Part shown: positions 9,854 through 16,947 of the stretch, in pieces | Numbering within the stretch: position 1 is the stretch's first letter | Layout: each line of letters opens with the position of its first letter | Assembly (NCBI RefSeq): GCF_006442205.1 | Contig: NZ_VFVR01000017.1 | Location: 1 to 60,211 of the forward strand | Direction of reading: 5' to 3' | From: Mesorhizobium sp. B2-3-12 | GTDB lineage: Bacteria > Pseudomonadota > Alphaproteobacteria > Rhizobiales > Rhizobiaceae | Length of the DNA: 60,211 bases | The notes under the pieces: generated by a model | What the model saw: the letters and a program-made list of their open reading frames with translations, nothing else | Told to the model about the DNA's origin: nothing | Databases searched by the model: none | Program-made: the position numbers and the translations under genes

Positions 9854-10264
9854 ATGAGAAAGACGGCTCTGCTTTCGCTTGCCGCCTCGCTTTGCGGGTG
9901 CGTGGCGACACCGCCCGCAGCCACACCCGAAGCCGGCAACCAGCGCGTCGATCCCATGCCGATCTCGCTCGCTTTGGAAGAGATCATCACGACAGGCGTT
10001 CGCCAACATCTGCAGGACCCGGCCACCGCCAGGTTCGGGACGATGCTTGCCGGAGAACGGACCCTTAATGGCCGTGCGGAGATCGTGGTCTGCGGCCATG
10101 TCACCACCAAGCCTTCCCGCGGCAATGGGAGGGACAAAGCGTTTGCCGCCAAGATTTATCCGGATGCGGGAAGCAGCTTCGAACTCGTCGCGATGGGTGA
10201 AGAGCCGCCAGATATGAGGCTCGTTGGCGACACCTGCCGTGCGACCGGTTTGCCGATCCTGTAA
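9854..10264 (+). CDS. Putative lipoprotein, unknown function
   Basis: A 136-residue protein with a short signal sequence ending in the lipobox LCGC (about residues 13-16), so it is probably a lipid-anchored envelope protein. The mature part has LEEIITTGVRQHLQDPATARFG and ends with VGDTCRATGLPIL. The 'LxDPxxARFG' segment followed by a VCG is seen in a group of small uncharacterised rhizobial lipoproteins. The start ATG has a nearby GGGCAGGA. It stands alone and ends at a bidirectional terminator shared with the BA14K gene. Confidence 0.65.
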   Translation: MRKTALLSLAASLCGCVATPPAATPEAGNQRVDPMPISLALEEIITTGVRQHLQDPATARFGTMLAGERTLNGRAEIVVCGHVTTKPSRGNGRDKAFAAKIYPDAGSSFELVAMGEEPPDMRLVGDTCRATGLPIL

Positions 10265-10296
10265 ACTTGGCCTTCCCGCCGCCCGCACGCAAAAAA

Positions 10297-10319
10297 GGGG
10301 GCTGCGGGAGCCCCTCTTT
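10297..10319. terminator. Bidirectional terminator
   Basis: Stem GGGGCT / AGCCCC with loop GCGGG, preceded by six A's and followed by TCTTT. It sits between the convergent lipoprotein and BA14K genes. Confidence 0.7.
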
Positions 10320-10339
10320 CCTGCGTTGATACTCTCCTC

Positions 10340-10645
10340 TCAGAGCCGGCAGTAGTGACGATAGCCGTCGTAGCCGACATAGGTGTCGGAGTCCGGATCG
10401 TAGCTGGAATAGCGGTCGAAGCAGCGGCGGACGTGCCAGGAACCGCCATCTTCCTCGACATAGACGGTACGCGGCGGCTGCTGGGCAAGCAGGCTGCCAA
10501 GGACGAAACCGCCAACGCCGGCGGCGATGCCGATGCCAAGGTCGTGGTGATGCGAATGGGCCGCCGAAGGCTGGACGGTGCCGACCAAAGCGGTGGCGGC
10601 GACCGTGGTGGCGATGAGGCCGGAAACGAGTGTGCGCTTGAACAT
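10340..10645 (-). CDS. BA14K family secreted protein
   Basis: A 101-residue protein. The start MFKRTLVSGLIATTVAATAL is fixed by AAGGAGATCGTC immediately upstream. A signal peptide ends near PSAA-H. The mature part has a histidine patch (HSHHHDLG), a glycine-rich hydrophobic stretch (GIAAGVGGFVLGSLLA) and a C-terminal BA14K-type motif, CFDRYSSYDPDSDTYVGYDG, ending HYCRL. BA14K was described as an immunoreactive, lectin-like protein of Brucella; the role in rhizobia is not established. Its signal peptide and ribosome-binding site closely match those of the next gene upstream. Confidence 0.82.
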   Translation of the reverse strand: MFKRTLVSGLIATTVAATALVGTVQPSAAHSHHHDLGIGIAAGVGGFVLGSLLAQQPPRTVYVEEDGGSWHVRRCFDRYSSYDPDSDTYVGYDGYRHYCRL

Positions 10646-10882
10646 GACGATCTCCTTGCTTCGTTGGAGAGGCGATCCATCCGCCTCTTGATCATGTGTC
10701 GCCCCGGCATTGAAAAAGGTTCGATCGGTTTTGATTTTTTTTCGAAGAAGCAGGGATCCGCTGCCTGAAAAGGCACGGCGGCCCTCGCCGGCGTTGATTA
10801 TCGAGACCCCCGCGCTCCAGCACCTTGCGCCGATCGCGTCATCTTCCGTGGCGGCAACAAGAAGCGCCGTATCAATGCAAAA

Positions 10883-10903
10883 GGGCGGCCGAAGCCGCCC
10901 TTT
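10883..10903 (-). terminator. Intrinsic terminator with TTCG tetraloop
   Basis: Read leftward: GGGCGGC, loop TTCG, GCCGCCC, then TTTT. It ends the transcript of the histidine-rich gene. The 294 bases from 10646 to 10939 hold this terminator and nothing else recognisable apart from the presumed BA14K promoter. Confidence 0.8.
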
Positions 10904-10939
10904 CCTGCACTGGTTCTTCATCACGCCGCCGGGCTGCGC

Positions 10940-11164
10940 TCAGTAGATGATGATGTGGTGGCGATGATGACGGTGATGGTGATGATGATGGCCATAGACC
11001 CACCAGTAATCCGGGTAGTCCGGGTAATCCTGGTAGTAGAGGTAGTCGTTGTAATGATGATGGCGATGCATGCCATGAGCCGACGAAGACTGAACGGTGC
11101 CGGCGAGCGCACCGGTCGCGACGACGATGGCGACGAGGCTGGAAACGAAACTGCGCTTGAACAT
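10940..11164 (-). CDS. Small secreted histidine/tyrosine-rich protein
   Basis: A 74-residue protein starting MFKRSFVSSLVAIVVATGAL, preceded by CAGGAGATCGTT. The signal peptide ends at about SSSA-H. The mature part, roughly 45 residues, contains about fifteen histidines, including a GHHHHHHRHHRHHIIIY C terminus, and a Tyr/Asp repeat (QDYPDYPDYW). The signal peptide is clearly related to that of the BA14K gene downstream, while the mature region is not. Histidine-rich periplasmic peptides often bind zinc, nickel or copper; that role is inferred from composition only. I do not recognise a named family. Confidence 0.7.
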   Translation of the reverse strand: MFKRSFVSSLVAIVVATGALAGTVQSSSAHGMHRHHHYNDYLYYQDYPDYPDYWWVYGHHHHHHRHHRHHIIIY

Positions 11165-11357
11165 AACGATCTCCTGGATCTCTGATCGAGGCGACCATTC
11201 GCCTCTGAGGATCAGTCGACGTGAGGCGGCGAAAGGTTCGAAAGATCGAGGAGATTTTTCGGAGTGAGTAGTGAGTAGTGAAGAGGCACTAGGCGCATCC
11301 GAACAATGCACGGCCTATTCCCCTACTGGCTACTCCCTACTGACTACTCGCTATTTC

Positions 11358-11525
11358 TCAGCCCATGCCCGTGACGTGCCGCAGCCAGAAGGCGAGCGCG
11401 ATGAAGCCGATGATGGTGGTGACGCCTGTCCAGTCGACATTCGCGTTCTTGACGTCCCTGATGATCTTTACCAGCAGCATCCATGCGACGATGACGAGCG
11501 GCAGAATGATGACAAACCTGATCAT
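11358..11525 (-). CDS. Small membrane protein, 55 residues
   Basis: A short reverse-strand frame beginning MIRFVIILPLVIVAWMLLVK and ending in WLRHVTGMG. It has two hydrophobic segments (the N terminus, and TTIIGFIALAFWL) separated by a polar KIIRDVKNANVDWTG linker. GGAGT lies eight bases before the ATG. Hydrophobic two-helix micro-proteins of this form occur widely in rhizobia, but I cannot assign a function. The flanking 11165-11357 segment holds inverted GAGTAGTGAGTAGTG / CTACTGACTACTC copies. Confidence 0.6.
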   Translation of the reverse strand: MIRFVIILPLVIVAWMLLVKIIRDVKNANVDWTGVTTIIGFIALAFWLRHVTGMG

Positions 11526-11679
11526 GCGACACTCCAGTCCGAAGCGATTGCACCCTTGTCGTCATGTAGGAAGCACGTTTGCGGATTTCAGCATGCTGGC
11601 CATACGCCATCCACCACGACCGATGCCGAAATGGAGTTTTGTCTTTACTGGCGCACCAAATATGCTACCGGAGCGCCAT

Positions 11680-11755
11680 GCCCTTGTAGCTCAGCTGGTA
11701 GAGCAGCGGTTTTGTAAACCGAAGGTCGGCGGTTCGATTCCGTCCGGGGGCACCA
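11680..11755 (+). tRNA. tRNA-Thr (anticodon TGT)
   Basis: A 76-base cloverleaf. The acceptor GCCCTTG pairs with CGGGGGC through two G-T wobbles, the D-arm contains AGCTCAGCTGGTAGAGC, the anticodon loop TTTGTAA gives TGT, the T-loop is TTCGATT and CCA is encoded. Its last 35 bases recur exactly at 14365-14399, marking it as an integration target. Confidence 0.96.
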
Positions 11756-11907
11756 GTTCTCAAGACATACCCATTCTTTTATCTACATAATTTTGCGCAC
11801 CCCAAAATGCGGCCATGTGTCTATGGCTTGCCTATCGGTCATTTGTGTAAGGATTTGTGAAAGCGGTAGACGGCGTCTTGATGGGTTTTCACACGAATCT
11901 GACCCCT

Positions 11908-12359
11908 CTATGAGGTTCGCATGGCGTGCCCGTTGGTCTGCCCGGTCGGCTGGAGCGCGCGGCGCAGATGAGTGAAGGCGCCCGTCGGATCGTCGAAGAA
12001 CATCACCCCGAAACGCGAGAACAGGATGTCGACAGCGCCCTCGGGCAACTCGGCGCTGCTGGCGTCGGCCACTCGGAACAGGGCCGGCGTATCCCATGGC
12101 GCAAGCGCGCGCGCCCGACCGATCAGCGGTTCGGAATATCCACGCCCAGCACTTGGCCACGCCGGCCAACGAGGGCAGCCAGTGCCAAACTCGACGCGCC
12201 CGCGCCGCAGCCGAGGTCCAGCACGCGCTCGCTTGTCGCAGGCGCGGCGGCTGGTTCCGAACACTCGAAAGCCCTCATTCCGCAAGGCTTTGGCGGTAGC
12301 GAGACCGATGCGGAGGATGTGCCGGTCACCAGGGCGACGCCAGGACTGATCGTATCCAT
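11908..12359 (-). pseudogene. Decayed SDR / SAM-methyltransferase hybrid remnant
   Basis: The first piece (MDTISPGVALVTGTSS, then in another frame IGLATAKALRNEGFRVFGTS) is the N terminus of a short-chain dehydrogenase with its TGxxxGIG motif. One base is missing near 12310. It runs directly into a class I methyltransferase piece with motif I (RVLDLGCGAGASSLALAALV) and GQVLGVDI. A second single-base loss near 12136 shifts the frame again, after which SEPLIGRARALAP and DILFSRFGVMFFDDPTGAF follow. The sequence then stops early at LRRALQPTG. So two unrelated gene fragments are fused at about 12250 and both are broken. It lies 77 bases downstream of the oxidoreductase in the same direction. Confidence 0.75.
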
Positions 12360-12436
12360 GGGGATCACTTCCTTCTTGCTTTAGATTTGCGCGCCGCCGC
12401 TGTGGATGGCCAATTGGGACCGGAGAAACTGTGCTC

Positions 12437-13330
12437 TCAAACCAGCATCGACTGCTGGGCGAAGATGCCCGCCATCGCGCCTTGCCAGGATGCCGTTGTG
12501 ACTGAGGGGATGAGGGGGTTGGTGAGGTCCCCCGCGGCGTAGATGCCGGGCATGCTGGTTTCGCGACGCTCGTCGACCTTGAGGACGATGCCGAGGGGAG
12601 TATCGAGCGTGGCGAGGCCCAGTGATTCATGCAAGTTTGCGGACGGCTTGTTGCGCGGATGCGCGAACAGGATGTCGACAGCGACATCGGGGCCGACATT
12701 GAGCTTGAGGGTGGCATCATGGCCCCCATGACGGGCGATTTCAGTGATCCGGCCATCGACGACAGGTATGTTGCGACGCGCCAGATCGGCCCGGATATCG
12801 GGAGGAATGTCGTGACCATCGGCGAAGACCGTCAACCTGTCGGTCCAATCGTGGAACAGCCTGACCTGATTTTGCGACTGCGGGCCGGACCAGACGAGAC
12901 CCCAATGCTGGCCGGCGACTTCAAAGCCGTCGCAATAGGGACAGGGTACGATGGACGTGCCCCAGCTTTCGGCAAATCCCGGCACATCGGGCATCTGGTC
13001 CGTAATGCCATAGCTCAGGATCAGCCGACGCGCCCCAAGGCTTTCGCCATCGCCCATTAGGACGGAGAAATCGTCGATGCCGCCGGAGACTTTGTCGGCC
13101 CGAGCGTTGACCAGACTGATCGCAGGATAACGCGCCAACTGCCGGCGCGCCTCGGCCAAGATGTCCAGCGGCGGCTTGTGATCGTGACCAAGCATACCAT
13201 GCGAGTGGCCGGCGAAGCGGTTGCGCGGCAGGCCAGTGTCGAGAACGGTGACCTTGCGGCGGGCACGGCCGAGTTGCAGGGCGGCGGCGAGACCGGCAAA
13301 GCTACCGCCGATAATGATGACGTCATCCAT
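12437..13330 (-). CDS. Thioredoxin reductase-like NAD(P)/FAD-dependent oxidoreductase
   Basis: A 297-residue flavoprotein. The FAD-binding motif is IIIGGSFAGLAAALQLGRAR (5-24). A redox-active CxxC pair sits in VPCPYCDGFEV (Cys130, Cys133), and the C-terminal FAD motif is MPGIYAAGDLTNPL. The usual NAD(P)H-binding GxGxxA motif in the middle domain is not clear (GLVWSGPQSQNQVRLF stands there), so electron donor use is uncertain. Family members reduce thioredoxins or small disulphides, or act in tailoring of natural products. It is intact inside the micro-island and divergent from a TetR gene whose operator lies between them. Confidence 0.88.
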   Translation of the reverse strand: MDDVIIIGGSFAGLAAALQLGRARRKVTVLDTGLPRNRFAGHSHGMLGHDHKPPLDILAEARRQLARYPAISLVNARADKVSGGIDDFSVLMGDGESLGARRLILSYGITDQMPDVPGFAESWGTSIVPCPYCDGFEVAGQHWGLVWSGPQSQNQVRLFHDWTDRLTVFADGHDIPPDIRADLARRNIPVVDGRITEIARHGGHDATLKLNVGPDVAVDILFAHPRNKPSANLHESLGLATLDTPLGIVLKVDERRETSMPGIYAAGDLTNPLIPSVTTASWQGAMAGIFAQQSMLV

Positions 13331-13417
13331 GGTGACAGGCTCCGTGTTGTTGATGAAGGGGCTCGACTGGATCCTGTTGAAGCTTATCCATTGGCTTCAC
13401 ATTTTAGGAACTGCGTG

Positions 13418-13443
13418 GTATCGTAATTCAATAATTAGGATAC
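13418..13443. promoter_or_regulatory. Probable TetR operator (26-bp inverted repeat)
   Basis: Two 11-base arms, GTATCGTAATT and AATTAGGATAC, are complementary except at one position and are separated by CAAT. The site ends 17 bases before the TetR ATG and lies about 90 bases upstream of the divergent oxidoreductase start, the usual position for autoregulation and control of both genes. Confidence 0.75.
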
Positions 13444-13460
13444 TGTCAAGGACTTGAATT

Positions 13461-14114
13461 ATGGCAACCGAAAAAAACACCCAGCCCCGGCGCGGCCGGC
13501 CCGTCAACGAAGCGCTTGGACAAACGATCGTCGATACGGCGGGCGAACTTTTTGCGGAATTGGGTTTTCAAGCGACGACATTGGACAAGGTCGCCAAGCG
13601 AGCGAAGATATCGAAGCTCAGCATTTACAGGCACTTCGAGAACAAAGAGGCGCTGTTCGGCGCGGCCTTTGCGGCCCGCTGTCAGCAGTTGATTCCACAG
13701 GTGCTTTTTCAAGGCGTCGATGGCTCGACCGAAGATCAGCTGATGGCGGTGGGATCATTGCTGCTTCGCACGCTGCTGCGGCTAGACGTCCGCAACGTCG
13801 AAGCCATGGTCATGGCCGACATGACGAGTCAAAAGTCGTTGAGCAAGCTCCATTACGAAGCCGGCCTCGCCCACATCATCGCCCAAATCGAGGCCCTGTT
13901 GCGTCAGTTGCACGCGAAGGCGGTTCTGAACGTGCCCGACCCTCTCCGGTCCGCCCGCTTGTTTGCCGCGCTTTTCAAAGGATCCGATCTTCTGATTATC
14001 GCACGCTTCGATGAGGCGAGAGCAGAGAACGACAACGAAATCGAATCCTACTGCCGGTCGGCCGTCGCCATGTTTATCGCCGCGCACGGTGGCAGCGACC
14101 ACGCGGGCGGATAG
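13461..14114 (+). CDS. TetR/AcrR-family regulator (island)
   Basis: A 217-residue regulator. The N-terminal DNA-binding domain contains TLDKVAKRAKISKLSIYRHF (helix-turn-helix, about 38-57) followed by ENKEALFGAAF. The C-terminal part is a variable ligand-binding domain of AcrR-like type. It probably represses itself and the divergent oxidoreductase through the 26-bp inverted repeat at 13418-13443. The ligand is unknown. The ATG start matches the ordinary family N terminus, with a basic, Pro/Arg-rich lead (QPRRGRPVNEALGQ). Confidence 0.9.
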   Translation: MATEKNTQPRRGRPVNEALGQTIVDTAGELFAELGFQATTLDKVAKRAKISKLSIYRHFENKEALFGAAFAARCQQLIPQVLFQGVDGSTEDQLMAVGSLLLRTLLRLDVRNVEAMVMADMTSQKSLSKLHYEAGLAHIIAQIEALLRQLHAKAVLNVPDPLRSARLFAALFKGSDLLIIARFDEARAENDNEIESYCRSAVAMFIAAHGGSDHAGG

Positions 14115-14353
14115 CAGGGACGAAGCCGCGAAGTACTTGCTTTATATTTTGGATGCTTGCACTGACATCAACGACTATCGGCGTCGGCTTTGGGGCGATG
14201 TTGTGAGCGAGGTGTGTGGCTTCAATTGGATCGCCCTGCGCTGCCCACCAGTCAATCTCCGCCAGCGGTCCCGTCTCCGAATTACGGTGACAGTGCACTT
14301 TTGCTGAGGGTTTGATCGGATTCACGTTTGAAGGCCGCAACCGACCTGCAGTC

Positions 14354-14399
14354 TTTGTAAACCGGAAGGTCGGCGGTTCGATTCCGTCCGGGGGCACCA
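14354..14399 (+). repeat. tRNA-Thr 3'-half copy (attR-like)
   Basis: Bases 14365-14399 are identical to the last 35 bases of tRNA-Thr (11721-11755). Ten more bases before them (TTTGTAAACC) also match but are offset by one inserted G. The D-arm and acceptor 5' strand are missing, so it is not a functional tRNA. The surrounding 14115-14483 gap (369 bases) contains this copy and no convincing gene. Confidence 0.9.
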
Positions 14400-14483
14400 T
14401 CCTTCGTTCTTCGAGCTTCGAATGGCGGGCCACCTCAAGCTCGTTGGATTATCTTCCTAAACGCCGGTGTGACGGACCAGCCC

Positions 14484-15059
14484 TTATTGAACGGCCGGTG
14501 CAACCTGCGCAGCGGCCGCGCCCCTGTCGAACGTATTTCTCACCCTGATCGACTTGAAGACATAAGCGACCCAGAGACCGGTCACCACGACCGAGATTAT
14601 GGGGGCGACCAGCCCGTCGCCGCCTGCAAGCACTTGGCTCAGTGGGACATCCAGCGCTGACGAGATCAAAATCGTGTCCACGATAAACACGGCCGGGATC
14701 GCAAGCCACTGCAACAGAAACAAGCGGGGAAAGTGTCGGCTTCGCCGCAGCATGAAAACGAGCACGGCCAGTTGGATCGCCAGAAACGCCAGATTGAGGG
14801 CAACCTCGCCATACACCGCCAGAGGCCCATTTGGCAGCGGCATCAGTTGCTGGTAACCCTCGATCGAATTGGCCAAATCGGCAACCGTACGCAGCGGTGA
14901 CAATGTCTGACCGATAGCCAGCAGCATCAGCCAGCCGCCGAAGCCCACGAGAGCCTCGGGATTCTGTGGCGGCTTCGCGGCCGATCGAACAGCAAAGAAA
15001 ACAGGCACGCCGATCAACAACAGCACGATCACCCAATGCCAGATCGAAAACGCTCCCAT
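14484..15059 (-). CDS. DUF2569-type membrane protein
   Basis: A 191-residue protein with about five hydrophobic helices. The segment GFGGWLMLLAIGQTLSPLRT (about 39-58) is the hallmark of the DUF2569 family, whose function is unknown. The start is supported by GAGGGGGG upstream of the ATG. It lies between the tRNA-Thr-derived repeat and the 109-bp direct repeat, in the variable zone, with no partner gene. Confidence 0.75.
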   Translation of the reverse strand: MGAFSIWHWVIVLLLIGVPVFFAVRSAAKPPQNPEALVGFGGWLMLLAIGQTLSPLRTVADLANSIEGYQQLMPLPNGPLAVYGEVALNLAFLAIQLAVLVFMLRRSRHFPRLFLLQWLAIPAVFIVDTILISSALDVPLSQVLAGGDGLVAPIISVVVTGLWVAYVFKSIRVRNTFDRGAAAAQVAPAVQ

Positions 15060-15151
15060 TTATCCCCCCTCTGTTATACCCCTTTAGGTTGTATCAGATT
15101 TCAAACTCAACTCAAGGGCCGAGCTTTGCGTAAGACGATGTGTGAAGGCCA

Positions 15152-15260
15152 AAGCAACGACTTCTCCTGCCTGCTCCTGACTCCCTCACACCCCGATCGC
15201 CGCCACCAGTATCCGATTCTGCCTCCGTATCGCCGCCCTCAGCTCCGGTATCCTCGCCTC
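15152..15260. repeat. 109-bp perfect direct repeat, left copy
   Basis: It is identical to 16208-16316 over 109 bases. It duplicates the last 75 bases of the TetR gene at 16242-16856 plus 34 bases beyond its stop, so this copy is a dead 3' fragment. The offset between copies is 1056 bases. Confidence 0.95.
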
Positions 15261-15271
15261 TTCTGACATCG

Positions 15272-16015
15272 CTAGTTTCCCTCGTCTGAGTTAATGGTCC
15301 GATCGGAGATTGAAGTGGTTTTCGAATTCAGAAACTCTTCTAAAAGATCACTGTACCTTTTGTAGTCACCAAAATAGTATTTTTTCGGCATCATGATTGT
15401 GACAGGCCACCCGTGGAAACTTATGTGAACGTTACACCGAGCAATGCCTTCATCTGGACTACAGGGACTGGTAACTATAGTTTGATCTCTTGGCAGCTTG
15501 GCTAGGTCTTCGTCACGCACGGCTTGCGCGACACGGATGCCCGGCCCATTCGCCAGTCTGACGACGAACCCCTCAACCGGCTGCATCGCCCTGTCAGCCA
15601 GAAATCCCGGGCTGAAAGCACCTTTGGCGGAATCATACGTTGCGAAGAGGTAGACCGCGTGCAGGTTCTCATGGCTATCAAACACGGTGCTGTTGTCCCC
15701 TGTTTCCTGGAAGACGAATGCGCGCGGCAGAGTAAGCTTCCATACCAAGCGTTGGGGCGGTGGTCGGTCACTATTGAGAGATCGCGGAGCCTGCCTGTCT
15801 ATCTCAAACGCTAGGTCATAGGGCTCAAGACTTGGGGACCATTTGGCGCCCGCTGCCGGCATGATGGATACCAGAAGCTTCGAATACCCACCGGAAAACC
15901 AGCCCAACGCCGCTATCCCTGCGGCGACCAAAAGAACGATAAGCGGTATTTTTAGCGCTTTCAAAGCCAAACACCATATCGCATGGAATCCCGCACATGC
16001 GCAGTAAGGGCGCAC
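15272..16015 (-). CDS. Hypothetical protein, AT-rich insert
   Basis: A 247-residue protein from a GTG start that follows GGAGAA by nine bases; an in-frame stop lies 18 bases further up. One N-terminal transmembrane segment (IPLIVLLVAAGIAALGWF) anchors a mainly polar domain of about 200 residues with two cysteines (SPCSPDEGIARCNVHISFHG) that could form a disulphide in the periplasm. I recognise no family. Base composition is visibly lower in GC than in the neighbours, and the gene fills most of a segment bounded by the 109-bp repeat, so it is probably acquired. Confidence 0.65.
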   Translation of the reverse strand: MRPYCACAGFHAIWCLALKALKIPLIVLLVAAGIAALGWFSGGYSKLLVSIMPAAGAKWSPSLEPYDLAFEIDRQAPRSLNSDRPPPQRLVWKLTLPRAFVFQETGDNSTVFDSHENLHAVYLFATYDSAKGAFSPGFLADRAMQPVEGFVVRLANGPGIRVAQAVRDEDLAKLPRDQTIVTSPCSPDEGIARCNVHISFHGWPVTIMMPKKYYFGDYKRYSDLLEEFLNSKTTSISDRTINSDEGN

Positions 16016-16207
16016 AACAAAAGTTCTCCGAACTAAGCGTTGCTGGAAGGCAGTGCTTTCGATTAAGCCATCATATTTTTACGGACTTGTGAAGAGAAGA
16101 AGTGGCTGAATAGACAATATTTTATCTGCATAAACTCTAATATAACTTTATTGCTTTCTGCTATCGCTTACTGTGGCAAGCGTCAAGCAGTTGCGGCTGC
16201 GGTCATG

Positions 16208-16316
16208 AAGCAACGACTTCTCCTGCCTGCTCCTGACTCCCTCACACCCCGATCGCCGCCACCAGTATCCGATTCTGCCTCCGTATCGCCGCCCTCAGCT
16301 CCGGTATCCTCGCCTC
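16208..16316. repeat. 109-bp perfect direct repeat, right copy
   Basis: This copy includes the native 3' end and stop codon (16242-16244) of the TetR gene. The other copy is at 15152-15260. Confidence 0.95.
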
Positions 16317-16856
16317 GTCGCGCTTCACGAATTCGATGAACATCATGTTCATGTTGTTGAAGATCAGTTCGCCGAGCGCTGCCCCGTCGATGTCCTGCCG
16401 CACGAGACCGATCTCCTGCAGCCGGGCGATCAGCGCGCGGATCTGCTCGGTGAGCGAGCGGTCGAGGCCGGTATAGGCCTGGCCGAACGGGCTGTCGGGC
16501 AATTGCGTCGAGATCGCCATTGCCTGCCGCCACATCTCCTTGCTGAGATAGTGCAGCGAGTGCTCGATATAGATGCCGATCAGCGTGTCCAGCGCATCGC
16601 CGACATTGGCCGGCGGCCTGGCGACGACGCCGCGCCCGGCATTAAGCACTTCGTTGACTTCCAGCGAGACGATGGCACCGAGGATGTCGCCCTTGTTCTC
16701 ATAGTAATTGTAGATCGTGCCGATCGAGACTTCGGCTTGCGCGGCGATCGCCTCGATCTTGGCGCCCTCATAGCCGGCCTCGCGGAAAAGTGCTGCCGCC
16801 GCCTCGATGATGCGCCTGTGCCGGTCCGCCTTTTGCCTTGCCCGCAATCCGCTCAT
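16242..16856 (-). CDS. TetR-family regulator of the ABC-transporter operon
   Basis: A 204-residue regulator. The helix-turn-helix lies in KIEAIAAQAEVSIGTIYNYY (about 33-52), followed by ENKGDILGAIVSLEV. The rest is an all-helical ligand domain. It is divergent from the ABC-transporter operon, and two AATTGnnnCAATT palindromes lie in the 91-base gap, so it very likely controls both. Its 3' end is duplicated in the direct repeat at 15152-15260. Confidence 0.9.
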   Translation of the reverse strand: MSGLRARQKADRHRRIIEAAAALFREAGYEGAKIEAIAAQAEVSIGTIYNYYENKGDILGAIVSLEVNEVLNAGRGVVARPPANVGDALDTLIGIYIEHSLHYLSKEMWRQAMAISTQLPDSPFGQAYTGLDRSLTEQIRALIARLQEIGLVRQDIDGAALGELIFNNMNMMFIEFVKRDEARIPELRAAIRRQNRILVAAIGV

Positions 16857-16880
16857 AGCAGCCTCTTGCCATAAAAACAG

Positions 16881-16910
16881 AATTGACTCAATTTTAGAAT
16901 TGGTTCAATT
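16881..16910. promoter_or_regulatory. Two tandem TetR-type operators
   Basis: AATTGACTCAATT (16881-16893) and AATTGGTTCAATT (16898-16910) are both perfect AATTG-N3-CAATT palindromes with centres 17 bases apart. They sit midway between the divergent TetR gene and the ABC binding-protein gene. Confidence 0.75.
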
Positions 16911-16947
16911 TTTTGCAAGAAGCCACAAAGGCAAGGGAGAACACTCG

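Larger units (their letters stand above)
11756..14399. mobile_element. Micro-island inserted at the tRNA-Thr 3' end, no integrase
   Basis: About 2.6 kb lies between intact tRNA-Thr and a second copy of the tRNA's 3' half (14354-14399). An integrative element that recombines within a tRNA 3' end would leave exactly this arrangement. The cargo is a leftward operon of a thioredoxin-reductase-like oxidoreductase plus a decayed SDR/methyltransferase gene, and a divergent TetR regulator. No integrase or other mobility gene remains, so it is best read as a degraded remnant that cannot move by itself. The 150 bases after the tRNA contain no gene. Confidence 0.7.

Noticed and set aside
10940..11164. 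Histidine attenuator leader peptide
   Set aside because: It has a full signal peptide, and its histidines are at the C terminus with a terminator after the stop. No histidine biosynthesis gene follows.
14115..14353. Insertion sequence remnant
   Set aside because: The segment ends in a motif-like ACGGTGACAGTGCACTTTT, but I find no transposase piece or terminal inverted repeats to support it.
14354..14399. Second tRNA-Thr gene
   Set aside because: It lacks the 5' acceptor strand and the D-arm and has an extra base after the anticodon loop. It is a fragment left by integration.
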